DNA of 64,000 nucleotides from Lanius collurio (taxonomy: Eukaryota > Chordata > Aves > Passeriformes > Laniidae), in assembly GCA_020086605.1 (NCBI GenBank), contig JACBWW010000004.1, positions 28,925,047-28,989,046 on the forward strand. Direction: 5' to 3'. Positions 22,150 to 33,000 of this stretch are shown one piece after another (positions within the stretch are counted from its first letter, which is position 1; each line of letters starts with the position of its first letter). The notes beneath the pieces were generated by a model, which was given only the letters and a program-made list of their open reading frames with translations, made no database searches and was not told the DNA's origin. Both the position numbers and the translations under genes were made by a program.

Positions 22150-22897
22150 GTGTGTGTCCTCCAGTTTACTGTTTTGTGAGGAAAAGTAGCCTTCTTAGTA
22201 GAAAAAGAGGCTTAACAACAGGGAGTTCTGAGCCTATTCAAATTATACCTCAAAACGTTATGTTTGACGTGGCCTAAGGTTAATTTCAGGCTCACTGTCT
22301 TCATTTCCCTCCTTTTCCATTAAGATAATTTTCTGCTATTCTCCATGGATCCTTGACCCTTGTTTTCCTGTAGTCCTGAAAGATATGAGGCAAGATCCTT
22401 TGAGGAAATGCTTCCAAAACCTCACCTTTTTAGTATTTTCTTCAGTCTGTAGCAGTCGGTGCAATATTGAAGAGACACTGGAAATCTTGTTCACCTTCTT
22501 CAGAGCGTTGTGTTTTCCCCGATTTCCCATTGTCTTTAATCAAGCTTCAGGCGCCTGCGGTAGCAGTGACCGGTAGAGGGAGTGACAGGACAAAGAACCG
22601 TGCTGAGTACTCGTAGCCAGTATGCCAAAAGGGAACTTTTTGTGAGGGAGGGATTGGTGGGGTAGGAGGATGTCTAGCCTAAATATATTTGCAGTCCCTT
22701 GCGGTTCCTGGGGGCACTACCCCAGGGTAGTGGGGTGTGGTGACGTTATGAAAGTGCCACTCAACTGGCAAAACTTCGTGTGAATTTCAAAAGGAAATGA
22801 ATCCAGCTTCTGGCTTTACTGTACCAAATGCTAAAGACTGATAATGTTTGGGAGTATTTGCTCTTTGTCAAGTCTCGATTTCTGTGCTTTTCTGCAG

Positions 22898-23223
22898 GTT
22901 CTCTATGCTGCTAGGGATGCCCAGGTCTCAGTGGCTCTGTTCTTCCATTTGCTGGGATTTACCAGCCTCCCTGCTACATCTGAAGGTGAAAACTCTGTCA
23001 CTGCTTGGGAAAAAGCACGGGGAAAATGCCAGGGCTTGGTGGATATCCCATTTAGAGGAAGGAAGAGTGTCAGCACAGGAGAGGAGAAGAGTGGAGAGGG
23101 ACGTTCCCCTCAAAAAACAAAAAATCGGAAATCTTGGGTGAATGGCCAGCCCTCTGGCAATCAGCAAATGAGAGATCCACGGAGGCAGAAGCGAAAGCCT
23201 CTGGGTGTGGGATATTCTGCACG
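22898..23223 (+). CDS. EXD2: EXD2 coding exon 5: Exo III motif and basic linker
   Basis: Residues 242-349 plus two bases of R350. The exon opens VLYAARDAQ, which supplies the DEDDy-type Exo III signature YxxxD (Y244, D248). After about residue 285 the sequence becomes hydrophilic and rich in K, R, G and S, typical of a disordered linker. It ends with a basic cluster RRQKRK at 336-341 that could act as a nuclear localisation signal. The end KPLGVGYSAR is conserved with mammalian EXD2. The donor is CACG|GTGAGT. Confidence 0.95.
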
Positions 23224-23567
23224 GTGAGTATATGAGCACATGTTATTCTTTGCATTGCATATGGAAAACTTTGAGTGTTCTCTCATGCTCTAGTCATTAA
23301 ACAAAGTAGATCATATGAGCTAGGAAAGGGAACACAGGACCTAACAGTCATGGGGGTCAGATCCTGTTTCTGTTTTCCTCATTTTCCTTTAGGTGGTATT
23401 GAAAACAGGGGCAGCACTTAGATTTCTACTTAGATCATGAGCAAGTTGAGGTGTTGTATTCACGTTTTGCCCTTTCTTTCTTCCCCTGTGGAAGCATTAG
23501 CCAGAGAGCAGAGTTCCAGCAGGAGGCAGTTGGCTGTCCAGGTGCCATTCTTGGGTGTCCAAGGTGT

Positions 23568-23645
23568 CCTGAGCAGGGCCAGGAGTTGGACTCAGTGATC
23601 CTGGTGGGTCCCTTCCTACTCAGCATATTCTATGTGATTCTGCTG
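23568..23645 (+). repeat. CR1 LINE 3' tail in EXD2 intron 5
   Basis: The phrase 'caggagttggactcagtgatc' (split here: caggagttgga / ctcagtgatcctggtgggtcc / cttcctactcagcatattctatgtgattctg) is the characteristic avian CR1 3' terminus, in the plus orientation. About 80 bp can be recognised; more CR1-derived sequence may lie upstream to about 23490. The rest of this 2,349-bp intron (23224-25572) is AT-rich and unremarkable. Confidence 0.7.
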
Positions 23646-25572
23646 CTCAAACAGCTGCGTCCTGTCTCCTCCAGGGAAAAGGTGGCACAGAGCTTGTCCT
23701 TTCATCAGGATCTGCCTCATGGACTGTTGTTTGTCCTTTGCTATCCCATGTCAGTGTGAGCACAGAGACGGCAGGCCTGAAAGCTAAGGTTAACAGGGGT
23801 AAGACATGTTATATGAGGTGCCAGAGGGCGCAGGAGGGAACAGTCTGTGGTAGCAGCAAAGCAGTGCGCTGTGTTGGCTGGGGGCTGAGAGGAGAGAACA
23901 GTCCTGCTTTGGCCTTGCAGAGGCAGATGCTGCTGGATTCAAGATCACCATCCTTGCAGGTGATTTTTTTGAGCTAATCCTAAATTCTTATGGGCTTTTG
24001 CAAGTGAGAGTTCAATTTTTAATTTTTAAGTTAAAAACAAGTTGAAAAAGTTGCTTTAAGCTCAATGCAGTGGAAAATGCGGGGTATTGGTATGTTTGGT
24101 TTTGTTGGGATACAATCTAATAAAATTTATCACTGAACATAACTAAAATTATATGGAAAAGGAAGTCAGACATTTTTGTATTTGTCTTCTTCTATTTAAG
24201 TTTATTGGATTGGCAATGGAGAAATTTTAGTGTAGTAGTAGTATTGATTTCATTAGCAGTCATTAACAGTATTGTGTTTTACAGAGCAAGTCCCTCTTTT
24301 TTTTATATGGAGGCTGTGTAATATAAAACAAGAGGACTGCATCCCATGGGAGGATTAAAATTTAAACAAAATTACATTCCAAGATAAACTGAGATCTCCC
24401 CATATTTGTCTATTTATTTTTTGTTTTTCACTGTGCTTGCCTTCATGAGAGATCTGTAGACTCATTGTTTTTTACATTATTTACAGCAGTGTGGCTCTGG
24501 TCTGTAATAACACTGGACGTGGTTCAAAAGTCCTTTTTCACTCTTCTTTTCTGTTTAAGTCTGTTTAGTTTTAATGTTTATTAATTTAGAAATGGGAAGT
24601 ACTGAAATTGTAATGGTGACTGAGTTGGACTGTTGATGCTCAGTGGAAGGAGACCTCTTGTATCTTTTGTTGAGTTTTTTCCCCTCATAGATCTCAGAAG
24701 AAATAATTTTGTCAGCTTACATAGCCTGTGAATCAACCTTTTTAGCTAGTAGAGGTCTGCTGAGTACTAAATTGTACAATCTCACTGTAGAGAAGAAAGG
24801 AAACTTTTTTGCAGCGTATTGTGACATATCTGGCCTGTTCCTCCCAGTCTGAGTCTGAGCCCAGCCTGCTTCACTCTCCAATTTTGTTTGAAGGAGGTTG
24901 GCAGAGTAAAGAAATGTTTTCTGCAAAATAAAGCCCTTCCACACACTGCCACAAACTGGAATTCTTGTCACTGCCAAAGTTTGGGGCCTGTGTTTGAGGG
25001 CATCAGCTCACCTTTGTTACTCTTCTGAACTCATGTGTTTGAGTTCTCAGTGCTGCAAGAGCCTTTTTGGATCATTTCTCTTGGGTGAATGAAATAATTG
25101 CTATTCACACTAAGTTTTAGAAAAATTTTCATAATAAAACATTGAAATCCAGGCTTAGGCAGCCGATCCTTGAAACTGCCTTGCCTGTGAGTTGATGCTC
25201 TCTTTGAGCTTACTCTTAGCTCATCATCCTTTGTGACTTTAATTCTCTTTTGTTTTCTAATGCAATTTTTTTTAAAGGCTATCATCATTGATGGCATCTC
25301 TTGAAAATTGGGATTCAGAGCTACAATTCTGTTGGCAGCAGGAGAGCAAAGATGCCATAGAGTCAATTACTGAACCCTGGATAAGTTTTCAGATGTACTG
25401 CTTCCCGTAGCAGCAGCCTGTGGAGTCTCAGTAGCCTCAAGTGTGTGTTTAGGGGTACTCCTGTGATTTGGAGGAGGCCACTTGAACTGCATAGTGGCAC
25501 ACAGGGCTATAGAGAGCTCTGGAGTTTTTTGCATGCTATTATAGTTGCTATAATAATGCCATTATTTCATAG

Positions 25573-25679
25573 CAAATCTCCACTGTATGACAACTGCTTC
25601 CTGCATGCACCAGATGGACAGCCCCTGTGCACTTGCGATCGCAAGAAGGCTCAGTGGTATCTGGACAAGGGGATTGGAG
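25573..25679 (+). CDS. EXD2: EXD2 coding exon 6
   Basis: Completes R350, encodes residues 351-385 and the first base of E386. The peptide KSPLYDNCFLHAPDGQPLC then CDRKKAQWYLDKGIG is almost identical to mammalian EXD2. The cysteine pair CTC within PLCTCDRKK and the preceding C and H residues may add to the C-terminal metal-binding region. Acceptor TTCATAG|C, donor GGAG|GTAGGC. The downstream intron is only 242 bp and contains a pyrimidine-rich CT run (about 25720-25757). Confidence 0.95.
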
Positions 25680-25921
25680 GTAGGCATACCAGTTTTCCTG
25701 TTGGTATTTGAAATACAGCTTTCTCTGTTCTCTCTCCTCTCTCTTCTCTCTCTTCTTCATAATGGAGCCTGAATTTTTTTGTATCCTTTCTTTTTGGAAA
25801 TACTGTTGGGGATTTGTTGTACTGCGGGATTCACTAGGATGACTCTTACATTGTAGCATGGTTATTTTAGCTTTCCAATACAACTTTGTCTTGAATATTT
25901 TCTCTGCCTTTATCCTTTTAG

Positions 25922-26057
25922 AGCTAGTTAGCACAGACCCATTTGTTGTGAAGCTGCGGTTTGAGCCTTCAGGACGTCCCGAGTCTCAAGTTGATTATTA
26001 TCTGACAGTCAAAGAAAACCTCTGTGTTGTATGTGGCAAGCGAGAATCCTATATTCG
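25922..26057 (+). CDS. EXD2: EXD2 coding exon 7: first CxxC of the HNH-like region
   Basis: Residues 386 (last two bases) to 430, plus two bases of R431. It carries ELVSTDPFVVKLRFEPSGRPE and ENLCVVCGKRESYIR. C420 and C423 form the first CxxC of a zinc-knuckle, HNH-like module completed in exon 8. Acceptor CTTTTAG|AG, donor ATTCG|GTGAGT. The following intron (26058-26800) holds a perfect 19-bp tandem duplication. Confidence 0.95.
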
Positions 26058-26186
26058 GTGAGTTGTTTAGTGGATTGGAGAAAAATGCATCTTCTAAAAC
26101 AGGACTGAGCTCTGCATCTAGTTTGTCATCCGGAAGCTTGGTTAGGGCCTGAACCATTTTGCTTGTTCATGTTCTGGATGGGACAC

Positions 26187-26224
26187 TGAATGCTCTGCAG
26201 TTGTATGAATGCTCTGCAGTTGTA
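26187..26224 (+). repeat. Two-copy 19-bp tandem repeat in EXD2 intron 7
   Basis: The unit tgaatgctctgcagttgta occurs twice back to back with no mismatch (26187-26205 and 26206-26224). This looks like a recent local duplication. Confidence 0.95.
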
Positions 26225-26800
26225 TGGCTGTGTGAGACACTGAAGAGACCAACCTTTCCTCTTACAGAGGGAAGAGATATTGACCCTAGGAGAGAGAAAA
26301 GCATATGGAACATGTATGTGCTGTAGTTTGAATGCCGGGGGCAGCAGTGTGCTGACACACACGGGGTGGGTGGCATCCCCTTTTGAAAATAGCTGTACTA
26401 TTTCTTCCACTACTTAGTCCTTATATTTTTGAATGGTTTGGATGAGCCTAAAGCTCATGAGGTCAAAAAGAACAAGATTTTTGTCTTTTTGTCTGCTACT
26501 GATTACTTGAGAAGTATACTTCTCATAGTGCATTACTTGATTTTTTTTTTTTTAACAGTATGAATCTTTAACTGAATGTGATGAATTTTTGGAAAGGAAA
26601 CAAGAGAAATGCAGAATATTTGTAGAGAGAACTACAAATGAAAAGAATAAAAAGAATCACTTTCTGTACTATGAGTCCTGGTAATCTTTGTTTACCTGGA
26701 CTTTTAGTTTTAATTGACCCTTTCTGGGGCAAGAAGAGGAGGAACTGGGGAGCAGCAGCTCCAGACAAATGCAATGAGCTGTCTGTTTTGTCTTCTCTAG

Positions 26801-27157
26801 GAAGAATGTTGTTCCTCACGAATACCGAAGACACTTCCCCATCCAGATGAAGGACCACAACTCGCATGACGTGCTCCTACTCTGCACATCCTGCCATGCC
26901 ATCTCCAATTACTATGACAACCACCTCAAGCAGCAGCTGGCTGAGGAGTTTGGGGCCCCCATCGGCTCCGAGGAAGGCGTGCGTCTCCTGGAGGACCCTT
27001 TGCGCAGGCAAGTGCGCTCAGGGGCTCGCGCCCTGCTGAATGCAGACAGCCTGCCTGACCCCCGAAGGGCAGAGCTTCTGCAAAGCATCAAGGACTTTTA
27101 TAACACAGAGACAGTCACTCCAGAGATGCTCCAGGCAGCAGCTGGTCTGGAAACCAG
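26801..27157 (+). CDS. EXD2: EXD2 coding exon 8: second CxxCH and conserved C-terminal region
   Basis: Completes R431, encodes residues 432-549 and two bases of R550. It contains NVVPHEYRRHFP then MKDHNSHDVLLLCTSCHAIS. H437, H453, C459, C462 and H463 supply the second half of an HNH-like, zinc-binding motif together with C420/C423 of exon 7. The helical region that follows (HLKQQLAEEFGAPIGSEEG, then RRQVRSGARALLNA) is closely conserved. Acceptor TTCTCTAG|G, donor ACCAG|GTATAG. Its GC content is clearly higher than that of the flanking introns, as expected for a constrained exon. Confidence 0.95.
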
Positions 27158-27906
27158 GTATAGCAAGCCCATGTAGGCTGGATGTAAGATTTATAGTCAT
27201 TTATATTGCATTTCTTACTGGTTTTGTTTTTGTTTATATCTGTCTCCTCTCAACCCACTACTGGTCTCTGAACTGCAGCTCTTGTTTCTTTCCCTCTTTC
27301 CCTTCCTCCTCACCAGTCTTCTGTTCTTGCTCTCCATCTTCCCTCCCAGCATTTTATACTTCTTTTGAAGGACAGATCAGGAAAAGAGTCTGAAGGACAG
27401 TCATATTGGAAGTCTCCTCATCTTCACTTTTTCAAAGCCTCCCCAAATATCTTTTCTTAACAAGTGTCTAGTCTCTGCATGAAATGAGTATTTTCTCCTT
27501 GTTATGCTCACTGTTGTTTGTAAAGTGTCAGTGTTGTAAGTCAGAGCCTATCCAGGCAGGGAATTCAGTGACAGGCTCAGTGCTCTGGAGGGTCATATAG
27601 TTCTTGCCTTGAGAAATTTGCAGTCTCCTGAGGAGCTTGTATTGGACCTTAAGAGCTTTGTTTAGCGTTGCTTTAAAGGAACACTTTCTTGGTTCAAAGA
27701 AACCAGCTTTACGGTGTAACTGTGTTCCAGAAAGCAGTCTGGCATTGAAGCAAAGCTTAAAACTCTTCCTCTTGGTTAGCTTACCCTTTGTCTGTAATTA
27801 AACTCTGCAGCTGAAAGTATCTTCAATGTCTTGCTGTTCATTGGAGACAGATCTGGAGTCTGACAGCGGGCTTGTGTGAAAGTAAATTGTGCTTGTGTCC
27901 TGGCAG

Positions 27907-28123
27907 GATCTGCAATGAGAGCTACGTGCCACATGGACTGAAGGTGGTGCAGTGCTGTGCTAAAGGAGGCCTGCGCTCCCTTATGCAGCTGGAAAGACGC
28001 TGGCGGCAGCATTTCTTGGACAGCATGAAGCCCAAACACCTCCCAGAGCAGTGGTCAGTGGACCATAACCACATGAAGCTGATCCAAAAGTATGGGGAGG
28101 ATCTTCAGATCAAGCTGTCATGA
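27907..28123 (+). CDS. EXD2: EXD2 coding exon 9: C terminus and stop
   Basis: Completes R550, encodes residues 551-621 and ends with TGA at 28121-28123. The peptide NESYVPHGLKVVQC, then LMQLERRWRQHFLDSM and KHLPEQWSVDHNH, matches the end of vertebrate EXD2. Acceptor CCTGGCAG|G. The final residues QIKLS replace the human PIQLS-type ending. The preceding intron (27158-27906, 749 bp) has no recognised feature. Confidence 0.95.
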
Positions 28124-28989
28124 AACTAATTTCCTGGACTCTGGAGAGTGTCTAATGGACATAATGTAACTGAAGATGGAAGGACTATTTTTATTTCTAT
28201 GTCTTCACTAACACCTGAGGCCTGGGTTTGCAAAAAGCAGCAGATCTGCCAGATTTGACTGTTAAAGAGTTAAATTTGACAGTATAGAGTTTAATCCATT
28301 GATTTGAAGTTTCAGGTGGTTTGGAAGTTTAATCCTGGTCTGTCACTTACTAGTTCAGTGCAAGAGTGATATGATAAGTGAATTTGTCTTCTCAAAGTGA
28401 CTATGAAGAATCATTTTCTAGCCCCCAGGATGTCTGATGCCTCCAGACCATCTCTTGTAATAGAGTGAGTCCAGAGAGAGGCCAAAAAGCACAATAGATG
28501 AACATTTCCAGATTTTCTGACATACATTTGTGCCCTTTGCTTTACCTTGAGAGTCTTCTTGATAGAAGTCTTTATTTTCAGTACGGTTGTGCTCATATGA
28601 GTTCTTCCTAGAGAAGACCCCCTGCCAGAGAGAGATTCCTTGTTTGGAAGAAGCAAAGAAACCTTGCTTTTTCTGCAGATGCTGAGCTGTGCCAGCATTG
28701 CAGATAGGCCTCAGCAAGTTTTCTGGTGGCTAGTGCCTGATGAGAAATGACACTCTGGCAGTATGGAAATACCCATGTTAAGTCTTTTGTTAAAACAGCT
28801 TCCAGTAACAGAGTTTATAAAAAATGGTTTTCCCAGTTCTACTTGTTTGTCGTGAATAGTGTGCTCACGCGTGCAGGGCTGTTACAGAGACAGGATAGCA
28901 TAACTCCTGTGACTGGAGTGTTGGAATGGAGGATGCAGGCTCTTCAGGAAGAACAGGCACTGGTGGCAAGGAGGACCTTCTATGTCAGT

Positions 28990-29772
28990 GACTGGCTGCA
29001 GTGCACAGAGCTCCATCTGGAGTGCATGGAGCTCAGCCTAGGGATGGAGGAGAAGTCATCCAAGAACTTATGGGTCAGGATTAAAGAGAGGGCAGGGACA
29101 GGTGACAGTCAGGATCTGGTACAGGTTGCCCTACCAGGAAGAGTGGGTGGATTAAGCCCTCTGTAGATAAGAGCCTTGTGTTTACAAGGCTTGGTCTTCA
29201 TGGGGGACTTCAGCCACTCCAGATCTGTTGGAGAGGCAACACAGCAGGGCATAAGCAGTTCAGGAGGTTCCTGGAATGTGTTGATAACTTTTTCAGAAGG
29301 CAGACTGCATCATGGGCTGCATCAAAAGAGGCATGACCAGGAGGTCAAGGGAGGTGATTGTCCCCCTGTATTCTGCTCTCGTGAGACCACCTGGAGTACT
29401 GCATCCAGCTCTGGGACCACAAACAGAGCAAGTCCAGAGAAGAGCTACAAAGATGATCAGAAGGCTGGAGCACTTCTCCTATGACTTTTTACAAGAGCAT
29501 GTAGTGATAGAACAGGTGTTAGTGGCTTTAAACTGAAAGAGGCTAGGTTTAGATTAGACATTGGGAAGGAATTCTTTACTGTGAGGGTGGTGAGGCACTG
29601 GAGCTGCTTGCCAGGGAAGCTGCGGATGCCTCATCCTTGGAAGTGTTCAAAGCTAGGTTTGATGCAGCTCTGAGCAACCTGGTCTAGTGGAAGGTATCCC
29701 AGTCCATGGTGGGGATGTTGGAACTGGATTTTCTTTAGAGTCCCTTCCAACCCAAACCCTTCTGTGATTCCA
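28990..29772 (+). repeat. CR1 LINE fragment with internal deletions, plus orientation
   Basis: The 5' part encodes broken pieces of the CR1 ORF2 endonuclease region: LWVRIKERAGTGD near 29070-29105, then VFMGDFSHS and a frame-shifted remnant of the 'TAGHKQSRRFLEC' segment around 29190-29285. The sequence then jumps directly to the far 3' segment (GGGCTGCATCAAAAG at about 29310), so the reverse-transcriptase domain is missing. A second, smaller deletion joins 'cttctcctatgac' to 'tttttacaagagcatg' near 29485. The end is the classic CR1 tail (cccttccaacccaaaccc, ttctgtgattcc). It is a dead copy; the 5' boundary is approximate. Confidence 0.85.
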
Positions 29773-29848
29773 TTAATAGCTCTTCGTGAGTACCTTTTCA
29801 TACCAGGCTGAAATAAGGACAGGCATCTTAAAAGGGATGAAAGGAAGC

Positions 29849-29854
29849 AATAAA
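29849..29854 (+). promoter_or_regulatory. EXD2: Candidate polyadenylation signal AATAAA
   Basis: First canonical hexamer downstream of the EXD2 stop codon, 1.7 kb away and just after the CR1. Use is unproven; downstream elements are weak. Confidence 0.3.
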
Positions 29855-29929
29855 GACCAGAAGCTTTTAAGAGTTCAGACTACACATGGCAAAAAATGGA
29901 AAATCTGATGTTCTGTACCTGGATTTGAC

Positions 29930-30085
29930 ATGTGTGGTGGTGAGCAGGTTATACTTTTTCCATGCCTGTTTCTCTGTCTCTAAAATGGGACTAATAGTAC
30001 TTAACTATCTCACAAGGGTGTTGTGAGCCTTAATTAATTCATGTTTTTGTAAAATGCTTTGAAAATATAAGCTAGTGTGTGTTAA
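29930..30085 (+). repeat. MIR-like ancient SINE relic
   Basis: The order of elements matches the MIR/core-SINE 3' half: 'gtgagcaggtta', 'cctgtttctctgtctctaaaatggg', 'actaatagtacttaactatctcacaagggtg', 'ttgtgagccttaattaattcatg', 'taaaatgctttgaaaat' (quoted in pieces). These are diagnostic phrases of MIR-type SINEs that predate amniote divergence. Boundaries are approximate. Confidence 0.65.
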
Positions 30086-33000
30086 TTATTATTGTTGTTT
30101 TTTAAAATGTGCTGCTGTTTAATTTCCTTAAATATTCACATTTTTGTCTGGTGCTAGACCTTAGTTAAAGATAACTTTTTAAAATGCATACTCCTTTCTG
30201 TAAAAAATCACTTTTGGTTATTTTGATTGCATGAGATGAGTGTGCTTCTACTGAATGATGAAGCTATGCTCAACTTTTATACCCCTCTGTAAAGAAGTTT
30301 CAGTAAAACCCTTATCTTCACGCTACCTTGTATAGTGCAGTTGACCCATGTTTTATTATAACATTTGGGCAGAATCTTGGACCTGCTGGGATTGTGGCTG
30401 AAACTGTCCCTTATCAGATGATTCAAGAAATGTCACAGGCCAGGGGTGAAAACCCTATTTGTGGCAGAGACTGCGATAAGTAGGAGCCATGGAGAGAAAT
30501 GGTACATTAATGCCATCCCAGAGGAGCTGCAATAGCAGCACGAGGAATCAAAGATTCATGATAAATACTACTTATCACAGAGCTGCAAATGAGATCTATT
30601 TCATTATAAGGGCAATTTTTTTTTCCTGTACCACTGGCAAGTCTTAACAAAAAGTCATCTAGCCAAATGTGGTATGACTGTGCTCATTCACACAGTTGAT
30701 TATAATCCCAGCAAGACCTTCCTGGCTACAGCAGCAGTTTGGATGTAACTATTTCTCTCCAAAGCATTTTGAGCATGTGTTCAGATGTCCTGTCTCCATC
30801 TGATCAGGGTGTTGAGAGCTTTCTGTGTGACTCAGAAGCTCCTTTTTTGTCATCAGGAGTACAAGGTGTCCATTTCACCTCTTTCTTCTGCTTTGTTTTT
30901 CTCCCTTTGTTCTGATGTAGGAACTCCTGATAAAATCGGTCTCTTTAATGGAACCGATTGGTTGACCACAGGGTCAGGTCTTTGCTGTTTGTGAGACAAG
31001 AAAGTAATGTTGAGACAAACTGGACTGCAGGTCCTCTATATTTAAGGAGCTAGTGGAATCACTGAAGAAGGTTTTTTCCAAATCATTTGTTCAGAAATAG
31101 AAACTAGCTAGGACAACTTCCTTCACAAATATTTTATAAACTAAAATTCATTGTTGTTTGTAAGATATCCTTAACTTGTGTAATTTTAATTCAGTCTGAA
31201 AGAAGAGGGGAAGCAATATATTTATTATGCAGAAATAGATTGGCTTTATTTTATTATGATTTTAAATTTTCTACTAGTCTATAGATAAAACTTCCTTGTA
31301 TGTCTCCGTTGCTAATTGTTATATTCGATAAAAATTTACTCTTATACCAGACTTAGCACTTTCAAAGCTCTTTTGTTGCTTTCTTTCATGCTTGCTTTTT
31401 CTCTCCTGTCTCTTACCCAGTCCTTATGGATCCATTGTTCCTTACAATAACACCTGGACCTCATCTTCCGAGTTTCCTTTTCCAGTGCCTTCCCTGATTT
31501 GTGTGTCAGAGATCAGCTGTGGAAGAGCCCATGCTGGCAGCAATACTGTACTTGTAAGCAATGTGACAGTGAGCTTGCTCAAGTACGTTTGAATAGTGGA
31601 TTCAGGTGCTGTCCTTGGTCTGGACATTTTGGTCAGTCATGGCTACAGATCTCCATTTATTCAAATGAAACCTTAGATTTTTCTCACCCTGAGCATTCAT
31701 CTAAGTTGCCCCAAATATTTTACCTTAACTGGGACAGTCCTGCACTTAACCACACACATCCATTTTGTCTGTGCAGGGGGAGAATTGGCAATGCTCTCTG
31801 AATGGGCTGGCTTTCACAACATGGGATTTTTCTTTCTCTTGCTTGCCACTTCACATTTGTAATTTTGTCCAAAGTATGCTGCCACAGATGGGGGAGAGAA
31901 AGTTTCCCTTTTACCTGGTGCTTGGTGCCACCTGCCTCAAACTGGTCCTTGCAGGTTAGTGGGGAGCACACCTCATCTGCTGAGATCCCCAAACCTGTTT
32001 TGATTTATAAATTCCCTGCAGAACTTGCCTCTATCCTTTTTGTTTGATGTATTTTGCCCATGTGAAACAGATGTTCTTCTATAAAAATACAACTGGATAC
32101 AAATTTCCAGAGACATGCCTCTGGAGTAGGAGAAGCAATGTGGTAGGCTAGGTTGCCTTCCTCCATGGGTTACAAACTGATTTCTGTCTTTCCAAAGGCT
32201 ACAGTTTGTGTTTTTCCTTGATTTTTCAGTAACTTAGACATTATTGCAAGGTGCAGGATTTACCAGCTGAGCAGCCGATTGTCTGTTGGAGGTGCAGTAA
32301 GTGCTGCACTTTTGAGCAGACCATACATGACATGTTAATTATGCTGCTGACAGTCTTGGCATTTGGAGTGCCTTGGTTTTCCTCCTTTGACAGTCTCTAA
32401 AGGTCCTGGCTGTCACATCTGTGACTGACAGGACTGAAGACAGCATATCCCCGTGGGCTTGCATTTTTCTCTGTTTGGTATTCAGTAATGGCAGGCTCTC
32501 TTCCTGCTGCGTTTCTATTGCTGTGGCTCCTTAGGGAGTATCTGGACTCTGCACTATCTGTACTATGGTTTTGGTGGGAGTTCTTCCATGAAGGCAACGT
32601 GGTTGCCTTGAGAAGTACTTCATTGCCTTGGCCTGTGCCTAAATGTCTTTGAGGAACTGGGTCTTTTCATATGCAAAGGGAGCCTCTGTAACAAGGAGTC
32701 ACCTGCCTATCCGCCGTACGATTTGGAGGCACCTCTAGTCTGAACGAGCAAGTCAGTTCTCATCACTGCCTTCCTTCTCTTGGGCCTCCACAGCAGTCTA
32801 GACCTTGTTCGTTCCCACAGGCTGCCATCCCTTTTGGTGTTCTTTGGGAGTAGGGGCCATTATAAAGTCCTTTCTCTCTCTTCTACTTAGTACCATGTTA
32901 TTGGTAAAAGGCCTTTTCCTCACCCTGAGGGGTACATTGTTCTGCAGAAAGGCAGAGGTAGTTTGAGCTAAGTGCAAAGAAGATATGTCCAGCTTTCTCT

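Larger units (their letters stand above)
28124..29854 (+). other. EXD2: Probable EXD2 3' UTR and downstream DNA
   Basis: After the stop there is no AATAAA or ATTAAA until AATAAA at 29849-29854. Either the 3' UTR is at least 1.7 kb long and includes the CR1 insertion, or a variant signal is used earlier. The GU-rich region after this hexamer is weak and starts about 60 nt downstream, so even this site is uncertain. Confidence 0.4.
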
